From positions 2,674,609 through 2,738,608 of the forward strand of contig NC_051126.1 of the NCBI RefSeq assembly GCF_014839805.1: a stretch of 64,000 nt of DNA. The letters run 5' to 3'. Both the position numbers and the translations under genes were made by a program. Numbering within the stretch: the first letter of the stretch is position 1; each line of letters opens with the position of its first letter. The notes beneath the pieces were generated by a model. That model was not told the DNA's origin and ran no database searches. It saw nothing but the letters and a program-made list of their open reading frames with translations. Below, one piece after another: positions 41,831 through 53,262 of this stretch. Source of the DNA: Manduca sexta. Lineage: Eukaryota > Arthropoda > Insecta > Lepidoptera > Sphingidae.

Positions 41831-41955
41831 ATGTGTGTGTGTTTGTAAGGTATTATACATCTTGGTATAAGTCATATTAAGTTAAGTGTGTGTGAGTGTT
41901 TGTATATGTGTGTGTGTAAGGTATTATAAATCTTGGTATAAGTCATATTAATGTT
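41831..41955 (+). repeat. GT-rich tandem duplication, 71-bp period
   Basis: (GT)n followed by AAGGTATTATACATCTTGG and TATAAGTCATATTA occurs twice, at about 41831-41880 and 41886-41950. Confidence 0.7.
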
Positions 41956-42027
41956 CAACGTGGGGGGAAATAAATCTTCTACCTTTCTTTTTCACGCTCC
42001 AATTTAGGGTTGGTTTGACACGCCTTT

Positions 42028-42095
42028 TCAAGATATTAATAAATAATAAAATAATAAAATAAATAAAATAAAATATTATTTATTTTATTTTAATC
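42028..42095. repeat. AT-rich inverted low-complexity run
   Basis: (AATA)n/(AAATA)n runs into TATTTATTTTATTTT, forming a self-complementary low-complexity segment. Confidence 0.6.
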
Positions 42096-42734
42096 TACAC
42101 AATTTGTAATTATTAGTGCACCCCTTTTAAGTATGGCAATACTTGTGTTAGGAGGCCCCACTCTTCCATATCAGATATTGCAGGATTGGCTAAGTTTTTT
42201 AGTTGACCGCCTTTTAAAGATTTTTGAGAACAATTTTACTATCACACATCAATTTCATTATTTCAAAGCCCTCTCCAAAATTATTTAAAAGAAACATCAT
42301 ACACAAAAACAAAAAAATAATTTAGTTACTATTAATAATATTTCGTCATACTCGCTTAACGTCTTTATGAGACCAAATTTTCTTAACTGTATAGGTATAT
42401 ATTTTTTATGATCTTTATTTAATGAATTAGCTAAGAGGCTTCTAATCCACAAGATTATACTTTATACACCTTGCCATTACCAACAAATTACGCAATACAA
42501 AGACTCACTCGCCGAGCTGGAAACCCTTTCCAGCCACTCCACTTGAAAGAATCTATTTATGCCAACCCTAGTCCCCAGGGCCAGTCGATAATTGCTCACC
42601 GTTCATAACGCTAGCTCGGGCGAGGGTGTAATGGAAACCAACTGTGCATAATCGGAGAGAATCGAAGTTATTTCTGACGGGGTTGAAATATGAATTAGAC
42701 GCACGTTACAATAGCTTGGAGTTTTTTTTACGGG
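42096..42734. other. No supported feature
   Basis: No recurring repeat. A GC-richer patch lies at 42510-42660. Confidence 0.4.
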
Positions 42735-42960
42735 TATGGGGAAGTGGCCCCACTGCATCTGATTTTTAGTTGAGTGGGGTCCAATAGAGATGATTATCCC
42801 TCATCAGTTGACACAATTATGTCGGCCTGTTGGAATTAAATATACACTGGCTGATCTCGGAACGCAATACCCTAACGTGGTCCGCTATGGCGGGTTTTAA
42901 CACCTTGGGAACGGCGGTCGCTATCTAGGCGAATATAAAATATACCCTATCACCGGTATT
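42735..42960 (-). repeat. Family D retroposon, near full length
   Basis: AGTGGGGTCCAATAGAGATG, TGACACAATTATGTCGGCC, GCTGATCTCGGAACGCAAT, CTATGGCGGGTTTTAACACC and ATATAAAATATACCCTATCACC on the plus strand are the reverse of the D order. Confidence 0.8.
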
Positions 42961-43285
42961 CTACCTATCATAACTATAGTAAATAGATAATACAATGTAT
43001 ACGGTTTTCTGGAATAGATAGCTTAAAACGATAAGACCGCCTATTGTGCGCAGTGGGTCATATTTTATATAGTTAAGAATAATGATGGTTTATGTCCTTT
43101 TTATAATTATTTATCATGTGTGTGCGCAATATTGTATGACATTGGAAGTTGATTCAGCTAATTTGCAAAATCAATCAACAGTCGATTGACAGTTGCTACA
43201 ACTGCTAGAGGAATAACTGTATAGTATAAATCTGGCTGTTCGAAGCTTTAATACAGACATAGATACACATGTACATCACGCAATT
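42961..43285. other. No supported feature
   Basis: No recurring repeat. Confidence 0.35.
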
Positions 43286-43402
43286 ATTCCTGAATGGGCA
43301 GGCAGAGCTTCAATCATACCATCGCTTGTGTATTCCGTCCCATGATGTGATATCATATCGCCAAAATAGATATAATTTCCAATCTCCGACCAGACAGCCA
43401 AA
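43286..43402 (-). repeat. Family C SINE, 3' part
   Basis: GGGCAGGCAGAGCTTCAATC, GTATTCCGTCCCATGATGTG and TATCATATCGCC are the reverse of the family C body and end. Confidence 0.65.
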
Positions 43403-43904
43403 TAATATGAAATAGTATCTAATTTTCATGTTCCCATGACGTCACCGGCTGATATTGAGCACACTCTCAAATATGAAATATTACGTAATACGTATAGTAG
43501 TAATACTTTATGATTTACTGTTAATTGAGATACATATCGATAATTTGATACGGAAGCAGACACTTTTCAAATAAATTTAACCCCCAAAGGGTGTAAACCG
43601 ACTCATTACCAACAATATTACTGTTTTAAACCCAGTTGGGGACTCTAATTAGCTTGGATAACCCTCCTTATCTACCAGATAATACGGATAGGGAATTTTG
43701 TTTGTTTCTATGAATTGTGTTGTATAAGGTGTGTTCTAATAAATCGCGTGTCCAATTTGGTAATTTATATTTGGAAATACGTTTGGGATTTCAAATATTA
43801 ATGAAAGTTTGCGTTGTGTGTTAAAAGTGGAATAGATGAATCGACTTGTTAACAATTCACCACGTCATTAGACAATGTCTCAGATTAATAATATACAGTA
43901 ACAT
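43403..43904. other. No supported feature
   Basis: No recurring repeat. Confidence 0.4.
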
Positions 43905-44213
43905 TTACTGGTGGTAGGTCCTATGTGAGAGTCCGCCTGGTTAGGTACCACCGCAATGGTTTTTTCTACCGTCAAGCAGCAGTGTGTAGTCACTGTTGTG
44001 TTCCGTTTTAAAGGGCATTGTAGCCAGTGTAACTACTGGACATAATAAGACTTAACATCTCATGTCTCAGGATGCCGAGCACAGTGGAATACCAAACAAT
44101 ACCGAATAAATGTTTCTTTCTTTTTTTACTTTGTAATTTAAGTTGTTGGATGGTGTTTTTACTGTTTATGGGCGGTCGTATCGCTTACTATCAGGCGAAC
44201 GCCTCGTTAGACC
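43905..44213 (+). repeat. Family E retroposon, plus-strand reference copy
   Basis: Head ACTGGTGGTAGGTCCTATG, TCCGCCTGGTTAGGTACCACC, GTGTAACTACTGGACATAAT, CATCTCATGTCTCAGGATGC, TTGTTGGATGGTGTTTTTAC, GGGCGGTCGTATCGCTTAC and TATCAGGCGAACG. It shows most clearly that families D and E share the head and the tail layout. Confidence 0.8.
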
Positions 44214-44224
44214 AAGCTCCATAC

Positions 44225-44338
44225 AGAAATTCGACACGAATGTGATTTGTACCAGTGTCTTATGTTCACTGTTATATTAAAACAAACTTAGGATTCGAAC
44301 CCCCGCGCGGGCCATACGCCGACGTCACCGACGCAGTT
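44225..44338 (-). repeat. Possible SINE head (tRNA B box-like)
   Basis: The minus strand reads TGCGTCGGTGACGTCGG..GGGGTTCGAATCC, resembling A and B boxes at the right order and spacing. No other copy was found in this window. Confidence 0.35.
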
Positions 44339-45416
44339 ACAATTATAATAGCAAATCCCATAAAAAGGTAGCCACTAATTAAATGCAAACAAAAAATCAC
44401 AAGCCTTGATTTAATTTAAACTAATTGCAAGACAAACCGACAGTAGTTCATAAAAACGCAACAATTTGTGAAAACATTACACACTCATTTGCCGAACGAG
44501 CAACAAAAAGGTAATAACGAATTTACTTGCCAACAAAAAAACCTCTGTCTAACATTCCCTTAAACAAATTAACCGGCCGTAGCAAAAAATACCCTGAATT
44601 TACACGAAGAAAAATTACTCTCTCGCTAACGATGTTGCTAAACGAATGGGGACCGAACGAGTGAACGAATGAGTGAATGAAAGTACAAATAGGCCGTGTC
44701 GGTTAATGTTCGCTGACATTGAGTGATAAGCTAACGTTAATCACTTTACGCAGGGTAGGAGAAAGGTAGCGAATGGATGTACGATTTTGGATGTGATCAA
44801 TGCGCGTGATTTGCTGTTTAACTGAGCGTAATTAATGTGTTTCGGGTTGTGGTTGAATCTGTGTTTGTTCGCACACAGGTAAAATAAGGTAAAACAACTC
44901 TATTTAAATACGCTAAAGTTCACAGCTCTATCCCAAAAGATATGAGCATATATGTAACTAAGTTGCTCTTGGTTCGGTGACATTGTTTCCATTATGAGAC
45001 AAGGCACATTGTAATAAGTGATCTAAAATATAGTACTTTATCTCTTTACAATCACATTATTAGATTCACACCTTTTTTCCCTGAAGACGCAAATGCAACC
45101 CTCGTTTAGCAATCATACTAATATCATATCAGCTACGATAGTAGTATCAGTCGCACTGTATTGACGATGTTGTAGATTTAAAGCCTCAAAAACACATCTA
45201 TTTGTCTAAACATTTTTTTCGTATCAAACGAGATATTGCAGTTTTATTCCCGCTGAATATGAAACCATAAATGTTTATCCACCAGTGCATATTGGTTTAC
45301 ATTTGTATGTAAATAAAATCGATATTTGCTCTATTTTACAACCGCAATATACATTTAAGTGTTCAAATCGAAAATTCAGAAAAATATTCATAACTCGAAA
45401 ACTATAAAAATCGCAG
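44339..45416. other. No supported gene; one degenerate short repeat
   Basis: A GAACGAGTGAACGAATGAGTG-like degenerate run lies at 44655-44685. Nothing else recurs. Confidence 0.4.
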
Positions 45417-45622
45417 AACATACATACATGGGGGTGATTCGGATGCCCCAAGGCGTGCTCTATCTCTGGACCTCCGCTCGACACTATTTTCTGGGACACC
45501 GTTTATATACAGATATAGCCCGATATCATAAGGCATCGCGCAAACGCAGCTATGTTGAAAAAATCGATTATGAAATCCAAATGCTGAAACAGTTTGGTTT
45601 TACGCGACTGCAAAGAGCCTAA
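45417..45622 (+). CDS. Candidate terminal exon or ORF remnant, unidentified
   Basis: The open frame (45359-45622 in full) has a C-terminal part with a plausibly protein-like make-up. It includes MGVIRMPQGVLYLWTSARHY, then a basic stretch YHKASRKRSYVEKIDYE, ending FGFTRLQRA and a TAA stop. Base composition here is more balanced than in the AT-rich flanks, and AATAAA follows at 45649-45654, about 30 bp after the stop. A possible splice acceptor CAG lies at 45414-45416, but it lacks a pyrimidine tract. I recognise no family, and no membrane segment or signal peptide is evident. It could be the last exon of a host gene whose other exons lie elsewhere, a viral or transposon remnant, or chance. Confidence 0.3.
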
Positions 45623-45648
45623 AACAATCTTCATCAAAAAAATAATAT

Positions 45649-45654
45649 AATAAA
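45649..45654 (+). terminator. AATAAA polyadenylation signal candidate
   Basis: It lies 27 bp after the stop of the candidate exon. In AT-rich DNA such hexamers are frequent, so it is weak evidence alone. Confidence 0.25.
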
Positions 45655-45892
45655 CTGCACCTCTATCTAAATATTTCGAACAAAGGAATTAGTTTAGAAA
45701 TTCCGTATGAAGGCGTACGAAAACTTTTATTTGAACTAAAAGTTGTGCAGTATTAGAATACGACGGCAATATGTGGTACTTAGGTTTTACTACTTCGCCG
45801 CGCGGCGGCCAAAACTTTAAAAATATAGGATTTGAATTTCTGTTAGTTTCAACTTAGTTTACCGTGTATTAGAATGTACGGTATTTAAATTT

Positions 45893-46187
45893 TATATACC
45901 GTCTCACTGTTGGGCAACAGCCTCCTCTACTACTTAGAGGAATTAGGCCTTAGGCCACGCTGGCCTAGTGCGCATTAGTAGACTTCACATACTCTCAAAA
46001 TTCCTATAGCGAATTTCTCAGATATGCAGGTTTCCTTAATATGTTTTTCTTCATAGTTAAAGCCAGCAATAATTCACAAAGAATACACACATAATTTTAG
46101 AACAGTCAAAGGTGTGTGCCCTTAGGATTTGAACCTGCGGACATTCGTCTCGGCAGACCGTTCCACAACCAACTAGGCTATCGCCGC
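45893..46187 (-). repeat. Family A SINE, near full length
   Basis: On the plus strand it is the reverse order: ATACCGTCTCACTGTTGGGC, CTCTACTACTTAGAGGAATT, GATATGCAGGTTTCCTTAAT, GGATTTGAACCTGCGG (B box), CTAGGCTATCGCCGC (head). The TATT tail is shortened. Confidence 0.8.
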
Positions 46188-47687
46188 TTAACTCCTCACC
46201 ATAGCAAGACGTATTTCGGCAAAAAAGAAGCCCGACATCTACAGATAATACTACCACGGTTGTTACAAATACAAACAAATTCTATCTATACAAGATTCAG
46301 GATTCCACGATTCGCTCATCGAATATTTAAGTATTCTGTTATGAACTCGCCTAATCTTACGAACGTAATTCATATACTATAGACAATTTATTCATAAAGT
46401 TTATATGTAAATTGAGTGGCGTTAATTTGCTTGTAAGCGCTCGATTTGAACGTAGCGTGTGACACGAACGTGAATGACTGACGTGTAACTTGACGTCAGA
46501 TTATGTTATAATTTAATTTGTTTTACGACGCTAACGTGGAAAAATACGGTAGTATTTTCTTGCGTATACTAGAATGTTACTTGCAATTTAAAAATAAATT
46601 CCGAGTTGAAATTTACGTGGCAGTCGAGTTCCGGAATTGGAATACATCAGTTCACGTTTTTATCTTTAGGTTAGTCAAAAATGAGATCGGAGTACTCAAA
46701 TTTACGATGAAAATTATTATCTTTATCCCATTATTTGATAGAGGGGATACTTCTACTATAATTGCAGTTTGCTATTACACTCGACAGTAAAAGTTACGGT
46801 AACTGTTAGTGCTGTTTCAATATCCTCTAAGTATAGTGAGTGCACCTGCCAAAGCGTTTTATTTTTGCTCCGAACACTAATAATGTCATTTTAAAAATAT
46901 ATTTTGAGTTTTTATTTTTTAAAGTATAATTCGTTTTAATATTATATTCTATTTTACGTAAACAATTTAAATAATATACTGCAGAGAATATTATCACAAT
47001 TATTAATATCGTCATCTTTAGCAAAACCGAAACGCACCAATGACAGTTATATTCGACCACTCCGATAGATAGCTAAACTTCACGGATAGACTTATCTATC
47101 TGAGTTTATAAAAAAGCAGATCACCCCAAGCAAATATTTCAAATGCTTGTAACCTTTTAAGACTGACTATACAAACTTCATGGAAATGGTATTCTTATCT
47201 ATCTTAGTTTATAAAAACGATCACTGCAAGTAAGCATTTCAACTGTTTGGAATCTGTCAATACAGTATGACTGACTATATTGCACACAAATTCTAATTTC
47301 AGACGCTCATCATGTATTTTTACATTTCAAAAACACATATTTTAACTTTCCACATAAAATCGCTACTACTTACGCATAATTAATACAATTAGACGACTTA
47401 CTCCTTCCATTTAGTATAAAACATAATTACTTCTCATATCATGGCTCCCAAGAGTACAAGTTTTTTCAAAACGACTGCAGTTTAACTACAGAGCGAGGTT
47501 GATGACCGCTCGAGACGCCCTACTCTGAATAAAAGTGCGGGTAAATAACTTGAAGTAAGCGAGTCTTGTGGAAATGTTTGTAAAAACCCCGAAGATGTAT
47601 GAAATATGAATAAAGGTGGAGTAAATTCTGAAGACCCGGCGGATTTATTGAATAATGATTTCTTATATTTACTCTAATGTTGGATAT
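46188..47687. other. No supported gene; one full CRE palindrome
   Basis: TGACGTCA at 46491-46498 lies close to TGACACGAACGTG and GACTGACGTGT. No TATA box, ORF or repeat goes with it. Short frames at 46518-46790 and 46827-47060 have no domains. Confidence 0.4.
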
Positions 47688-47908
47688 CGAAAAACTAGTT
47701 TCGTTTTTTTCGACATTTCGTAGATTTTACAGCTTTACTTTACATGTTAATTGTACATAATTTTGTATATAGATATTGTTACTTTGACTTTTTGGATTAC
47801 AAACAGCTCAGTCCCCCCGTGACCATGAAGACTAGTCTTTGAAACGTCGGAAGAAAATTATAATATATATAACGGCGATAAAATCCGAAAACTACTTTTA
47901 TTTCCAGA
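47688..47908. mobile_element. Family F foldback element
   Basis: Left end AAAAACTAGTTTCGTTTTTTTC, interior TGACCATGAAGACTAGTC and TTTGAAACGTCGGAAGAAAA, right end GGCGATAAAATCCGAAAACTAC. The inverted ends are imperfect. Confidence 0.65.
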
Positions 47909-47956
47909 TTTATTGAATGATAAATTTAAATTGAATAATTATTCTTAGGGTTTATT

Positions 47957-48110
47957 CCTGTAATGTTAGTAATACAAATGTGAAAGTGTCTGAAGATTTT
48001 TGTATGTATGTTAGAACTAAATATCAAAATGGCTGAACGGATTTGGAATAAATTTGGCACAGATGTGGCCATGGATCAATGTAAGCTAATTTTATATCGA
48101 GAAGCTATAT
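47957..48110 (-). repeat. Family G2 fragment
   Basis: ATGTGAAAGTGTCTGAAGAT, AATGGCTGAACGGATTTGG and CCATGGATCAATGTAAGCTA follow the right end of G2 on the minus strand. Confidence 0.6.
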
Positions 48111-48233
48111 TGATCTTTTGAAAATATTTGCCTTATTGTGTATTCATCCATAATCTATTGGCAACACTATAAATGTTATTAAAATCATAATTTTATTTGG
48201 CACGTTAGTGTGACGCCAATGCGCCTATGAGAG

Positions 48234-48424
48234 CGGTATGGAGTCCAGAGTACAACTGACGAGAGATCATTATTCGTCACCAATCGACACTATAGTGGCG
48301 GCTTATTTGAAACTAGATATACGGACTGGTTCCGGAACGCGACATACTTACATAGACCACTATAGCGAGTTTCACACTTGTACGGTGGTCGCTTTTCGGG
48401 CAGAAGATATTTTACCACCACAGT
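48234..48424 (-). repeat. Family D retroposon, diverged
   Basis: ACTGACGAGAGATCATTATTC, CCGGAACGCGACATACTTAC, ACGGTGGTCGC and ATTTTACCACCA on the plus strand. Confidence 0.7.
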
Positions 48425-48749
48425 CTTCAAATAAATTCAAACCGTAGTGGTAAGATCTAACGATACATTTTAGACTGTTCGGTGTAAGTTCCTCGTAAAT
48501 ATGAAACCTATTAAAGCACCAACTACCATAACAGTAAGAAGCTATCGCGCCTAAAGTAACACTTTGGAGAATGTCTTCAAAAGTTTAATAGTACTATTTG
48601 TTCTCGATTGAATGTTGTACTTATAGTTTTGTGCTGTAAGGAATAAATTGGTTTGAGTTTAAAGGAAGATGTTATCGAATTTGTGCTGCTTGTATAGGAA
48701 ACGATAAGTTTTTGCTGTTATTAATACAGAAGTTTGTTTTTACGAGCAC
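48425..48749. other. No supported feature
   Basis: A spacer of about 325 bp between two family D copies in the same orientation. No recurring repeat. Confidence 0.35.
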
Positions 48750-48982
48750 AGCAAAGTGACCCACCAGATGGTAAGTGAAGTGAAATCCAATAGAATGTCG
48801 ACTGGCTAGAGATGATAACGTCTCGACTGTCGACATAATTATGCCGGCCTTTTGGATCCGGATATACACAGACTGACCCCGGAATGCGACACACTTACGT
48901 GGGACACTGGCGGGTTTTAACAGCTTGTGTACGGTGGTCGCTATCCAGGCAGATATAAAATATATCCTACCACCAGCTATTT
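48750..48982 (-). repeat. Family D retroposon, near full length
   Basis: ACCCACCAGATGGTAAGTGA, ATAATTATGCCGGCCTTTTG, GATATACACAGACTGACCCC, CTATCCAGGCAGATATAAAA and TATCCTACCACCAGC. Confidence 0.82.
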
Positions 48983-49493
48983 GTTTGGTCACAAACTATA
49001 CCGAACTTATACGCTATAAGTGATGGAATTTTTATATACATTTACATCACACAGAAAAGCTGATATTTATTTAGTATTTAACCGTTCAAATACGTAATTT
49101 AAAACCAAACATACAACTCTCCCACATAGTACATAATCGCTTGATCCTATTACAAACAGCGCCTAACTTGCAACACATAACTCGAACGCAGTGTAATCGC
49201 TTTTCAAAGTGACTTAGCGACCCGTGGTACGGAACAGGGACCAACTTCATAATTTCAACTTTACTAAGACGGTATGAAGTTAATTTAACTAGATTTTAAT
49301 TATGCACTTTTTAGTTTTAAGCCGCTCAAAGTAAGAACTTTCGGAGCTCAGCTAACTGTGTATTAACAAAATTTAAGCTTATTTACATATCTTAAGAGTT
49401 GGTGGTTTTCGCGGGTTAGTGGGTGATATGTCTTATCTTGGTTGGGGTTTGTATCTTTAATCAAGTTATAGAGTAAGGTCAAAAATTCGGTTT
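48983..49493. other. No supported feature
   Basis: No recurring repeat. Confidence 0.4.
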
Positions 49494-49684
49494 CGCTTTC
49501 CGGGATCAGCCTGTATATTCAGTGCCTATGTGCCGGCATTATTTTGTCGACTGTGGATGGGTAATCAGATGATTACCCATACATCTGTCGTCTGTCGACA
49601 TTCTATTGGACCCCATTACATTTACTATCAGGTGCAGTGGGGTCGTTTTGTCGTGCTTATATGAATAATGAAAAAAGGAGAAAA
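49494..49684 (+). repeat. Family D retroposon, 3' two thirds, with internal hairpin
   Basis: TTCCGGGATCAGCCTGTATA, GTCGACATTCTATTGGACCCC, TTTACTATCAGGTGCAGTGG and an A-rich end. Inside, ATGGGTAATC-AGAT-GATTACCCAT forms a 10-bp stem not present in other copies. Confidence 0.75.
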
Positions 49685-49773
49685 AATCTCGTCATAATCT
49701 TAATGGCACGAAAATCCTCAAAACTTTAGTGCAATATCTAAAATCCGAAATAATAATATAATGAGATTACTTA

Positions 49774-49884
49774 TAGTTAAAGACGCGAAATATTATTAAA
49801 ACGAATTTTGTTTTTAGTATTCATGAATTTATTTCTAGTTAAAGACGCGAAATATAGTACTTAAAACGAATTATACTTTTAGTA
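49774..49884 (+). repeat. Tandem duplication, 62-bp period
   Basis: TAGTTAAAGACGCGAAATAT and AAAACGAATT..TTTTAGTAT occur at 49774-49820 and again from 49836. Confidence 0.75.
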
Positions 49885-51591
49885 TAAAAAAAAATTGCTT
49901 CCCATCTACAGATCTTTATATCGCCCAATATCGTCAGCTTTCCGCAGCGATTTTGTAAAAGGAAAATAAACCCGAATAGAGTTGTCTCGTGCTAGAAATT
50001 AGGAGAATTTTTCGCAACAGAATAACTGCTATGCTATCCCTGTAAGTCGCGCAGCCGGCCGGATTTTAAGGCGTAAGACATAAGACAATGGCGGCTGTAA
50101 ATATTTTAAATTCACATTTTAGAGGGCTGATTTTCTTACTAACATTGTAAATGCGAAAATTTATTAATGTTATATTAATATTTTCTGAAGTAAAAATCGA
50201 AACCGCCGGATAAGTTTAGGTAAAAATGGTAACTGAGTCATACTGTGTACTTTTATACGTCAGGTTTATTTCGAGAAATATATTTCAACATATTATTATA
50301 CTATGTATTTTGGGTTTCTCTGAATTCCCTTTATGCAACTAGTGGAATCAGAGTCTGAGAATAGAATAGAGATTTTATTAAACCAAATGAAGAATTACAA
50401 TCGAAGGAGTAAAATGAAACTTTTATTAAAAAAAAAAACAATACCGTAGCTGTACAGAAAAAATCAGATAAAACAAAATTTAAATTTTTCTCTCAAAACG
50501 TTTTAACTAATCAAATGAAAGCAGTTTAAATATTGAGCTGTATAAACCAAGATCTCTTGCCTGCGTAAAAAAATACATAAAATTTAAATCATTTCGCTTA
50601 TGATTTGCACCGATAAAGTGCTTTGAATTTTCAGAATTTTTCTATACAGAAAGCGAAATTATGTTCCACCGTTGAATAATGCAGGATTAATCCTTGTTTA
50701 TTTTTCACAAGGAACATCCCTTAATACTGGGAATTCTTCCTAAGCGCTTAATCATAAAAATAAGAAATTACCGCTCCTTTGTTACAATTTATATTTATTC
50801 TAACGTATTAAGAAAGCGAAGGCGATAATTCAATTTCGCTGCTTTTACGGGCAAGCTATTTAAGACTTAGTTGACGAGTGGCGATCGGGCGAGTTTCGGA
50901 TTATTATTTATCATAAACTCCAGCTTTTTTGTCTATGATGCTTGAAGTTGCTGTTTGGCAAAAAGATGCTATTTTAGGTCTGTTTTTGAGGCATGAATAC
51001 CATCTGCTAAGACGCAGCGAACTACGACGTCTAGGACTCCGTAAAATAGTTTTATTTTAACGTCTAGGAAGACATCTCCTGCCTCCTGCCTCTATATGTT
51101 TCCAGTGTGAGGTCAACTCAATACATTTTAAATATATTGCGAAATCTGGGTTAATTTTTATCCGTTTACCTGCTTAAAGTCTTCTTGAGAGATTTGTTAT
51201 ATAGCTCCACATAAATAATTGTTACCTGACTTCGATATCTAACCCAAAAACTACTACAACCATTAAAATTATAAATTAATTAAACGCATATAACTGCAAA
51301 TATATATCCACATTAATTTCGAGTGTTTCGTAATGGAGTTTCAATATTTGCGAAGTGATTCAACCATTATAATGCACGTAATGCGATCAGGCTTCATTTA
51401 GAGGCAATTTACAAAAGCTGTGAACCGTAAGGTTCAGAATTGTATAACTAGATATCTGTGGCACACCCATTCTTGTTAATTACCATCATATTGTGGAGTA
51501 TTTATTCCGATATTCGATTTTAACGAAGCCTATGTTCTGCTCTCAAATTTTTTGTCCACTAGTGAAAACTACATAAAATACCGTTCATATC
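49885..51591. other. No gene; possible old G2 scrap
   Basis: CTTACTAACATTGTAAATGCG (50134-50154) recalls the terminal G2 block. Otherwise 1.7 kb without recurring repeats or credible frames. Confidence 0.4.
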
Positions 51592-51735
51592 TAAGATGAT
51601 TTTATTGCATAAATACGTTGTCCGAGCTCAATACTTGCAAGACGAAAGCAAGTTAATTGCCTGACATTCACTTAGTCCACCTTCCAACCACTGTAGCGGC
51701 TAGTCGGCTTACAAACTTTTTGTATATTTATAAAT
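51592..51735 (+). mobile_element. Unnamed TIR-like element, copy 3, 5' part only
   Basis: TAAGATGATTTTATTGCATA, CGTTGTCCGAGCTCAATAC, GACGAAAGCAAGTTAATTGC and CGGCTAGTCGGCTTAC match copies 1 and 2. Similarity stops near 51735, so the 3' end is lost. It confirms TAAGATG as the 5' terminus. Confidence 0.65.
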
Positions 51736-52382
51736 AAAATTCCATTAATGAGTCTATAAGTGTTCTAGAAATTATAATTTACATAAGTTATTAGACAAAA
51801 GACCTAACCTACCAGACCGCCTGACGCGCTAAAATACAAAACAAAATAACATTCGAAAATGGGAAAGAGATAATTTATTTAATTAAAACGGACAGCGCTC
51901 CCGCGGGAATACTGGGGCCGGTTTGGGATCCGACACGTAATGCGACACATCCGAACACGAGACACTTCCTGGATATAGTACGGGTGTATTGGTCGAATGA
52001 ATACTGCGCCGAAAGCATTTGGGAATTGTTATGGAAAGAATACAAATAACAATATAATATGTATTTAGCGTATTTAATATTTACTTGTTTCACAATTAAC
52101 TTAAAACTAAAATAGTTTAGCATTTATAACAAAAACTTTACTTATATACTAAAAGAAAACAATTTTAATCAAATTAATTCACAAATAAGCAAAAGAGCAA
52201 GAACAGAAAAATATTGCTAGCGAAATGCATCGGTTGTGAATGTTCGTCCGATCCTAAGCAAAATGCAAGCAAAAATGTATTGCCAACGCAGTGGTCCGTT
52301 GACCAGCCGGTTCAGTTTCGCGTCCTTTTTCTTTCTTTTTTTTTCACACAACTGACCAAGTCACCTTGCTCATTATATATAT
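51736..52382. other. No supported feature
   Basis: No recurring repeat. The 82-codon minus-strand frame at 51875-52123 has no domain. Confidence 0.4.
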
Positions 52383-52642
52383 TATAATAATAATAGCAGC
52401 CCTGTATTATATACTGTAACAATCCTGGGCACGGGCCTCCTCTACTACTGAGAGGGATTAGGCCTTAGTCCACCACGCTGGCCTAGTGCGGATTAATAGA
52501 CTTCACACACCCTCAAATTCCTATAGAGAATTTCTCAGGTAAGTAGGTTTCCTCACAATGTTTTCCTTCTCCGTTAAACCAAGCGATAATTCACAAAGGA
52601 TACACAAATAATTTTAACAGCATTCACTAGGCTATCGCCGCT
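52383..52642 (-). repeat. Family A SINE with internal deletion
   Basis: The tail and body are complete (GCCCTGTATTATATACTG, CTCTACTACTGAGAGGGATT, TAGTGCGGATTAATAGAC). After the GATACACAAATAATTTTAAC block it jumps straight to CTAGGCTATCGCCGCT, so the B-box region is deleted. Confidence 0.8.
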
Positions 52643-52675
52643 ATAGAAAGAATGCAAATAACTGTATGTAAGTGT

Positions 52676-52888
52676 TTTATACAAATACAACAAAGTGATC
52701 CCACGGCATCTGAAAGTAAGTGGAGTGGGGTCAAGATAGTATTGATGAGAGATATCCCTCGTCAGTCAGACAATTATGGGCGTCTGTTTGACCGGATGTA
52801 CAGTGTACACTGTACACAGGTTGACCCCAGAACGCGCCATAATTACGTGGGCCACTATGGCGGCGGATCCAAATACCCTACCACCAGC
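52676..52888 (-). repeat. Family D retroposon carrying a 20-bp palindrome
   Basis: AAGTAAGTGGAGTGGGGTC, ATCCCTCGTCAGTC, GTTGACCCCAGAACGCGCC, CTATGGCGGCGGATCC and TACCCTACCACCAGCA. TGTACAGTGTACACTGTACA (52797-52816) is a perfect palindrome where other copies have only GGATATACAC. Confidence 0.75.
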
Positions 52889-53045
52889 AGTTTTCTCGTA
52901 TGCAAGAGCTCGAAGGGATTCCTAGCCAACACCGCTATGACTGTTCCGGCAAAGCGTAGTGTAGTGTTTTGGTTTCAAGGAAAAATTCTGTGTAAATATT
53001 ACTAGATATTAAGGGACATAAGGACTAATAATTCGGGAAGATCAG

Positions 53046-53262
53046 CCTCGGTTGCGTAGTTGTATTACGGTATGACAGTGCTTAGGTTTCGAGTTCGATC
53101 CCCGGGTCAGGCAAAGTGATGTTGAGTAGAAGTACTCAGTGTCAGCCCGGAGTCTGTGTGATTGAAATGGTGATAGGCTTTATCACATCATGGGACGGAA
53201 TACACACACAAAATGTGCAAAATTTGCGTCTCTGACTAACCCAGGGATAAAAGGTGTGAGTG
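53046..53262 (+). repeat. Family C SINE, near full length
   Basis: CTCGGTTGCGTAGTTGTATTACGG head, GAGTTCGATCCCCGGG B box, GTCAGCCCGGAGTCTG, CACATCATGGGACGGAATAC and the end GGGATAAAAGGTGTGAGTG. Confidence 0.8.

Noticed and set aside
41831..41955. Telomere-like or satellite array
   Set aside because: Only two units with a (GT)n core; no TTAGG repeats anywhere nearby.
53046..53110. Functional tRNA gene from A and B boxes
   Set aside because: The T and acceptor stems do not pair, and the sequence continues into the family C SINE body found in many copies.
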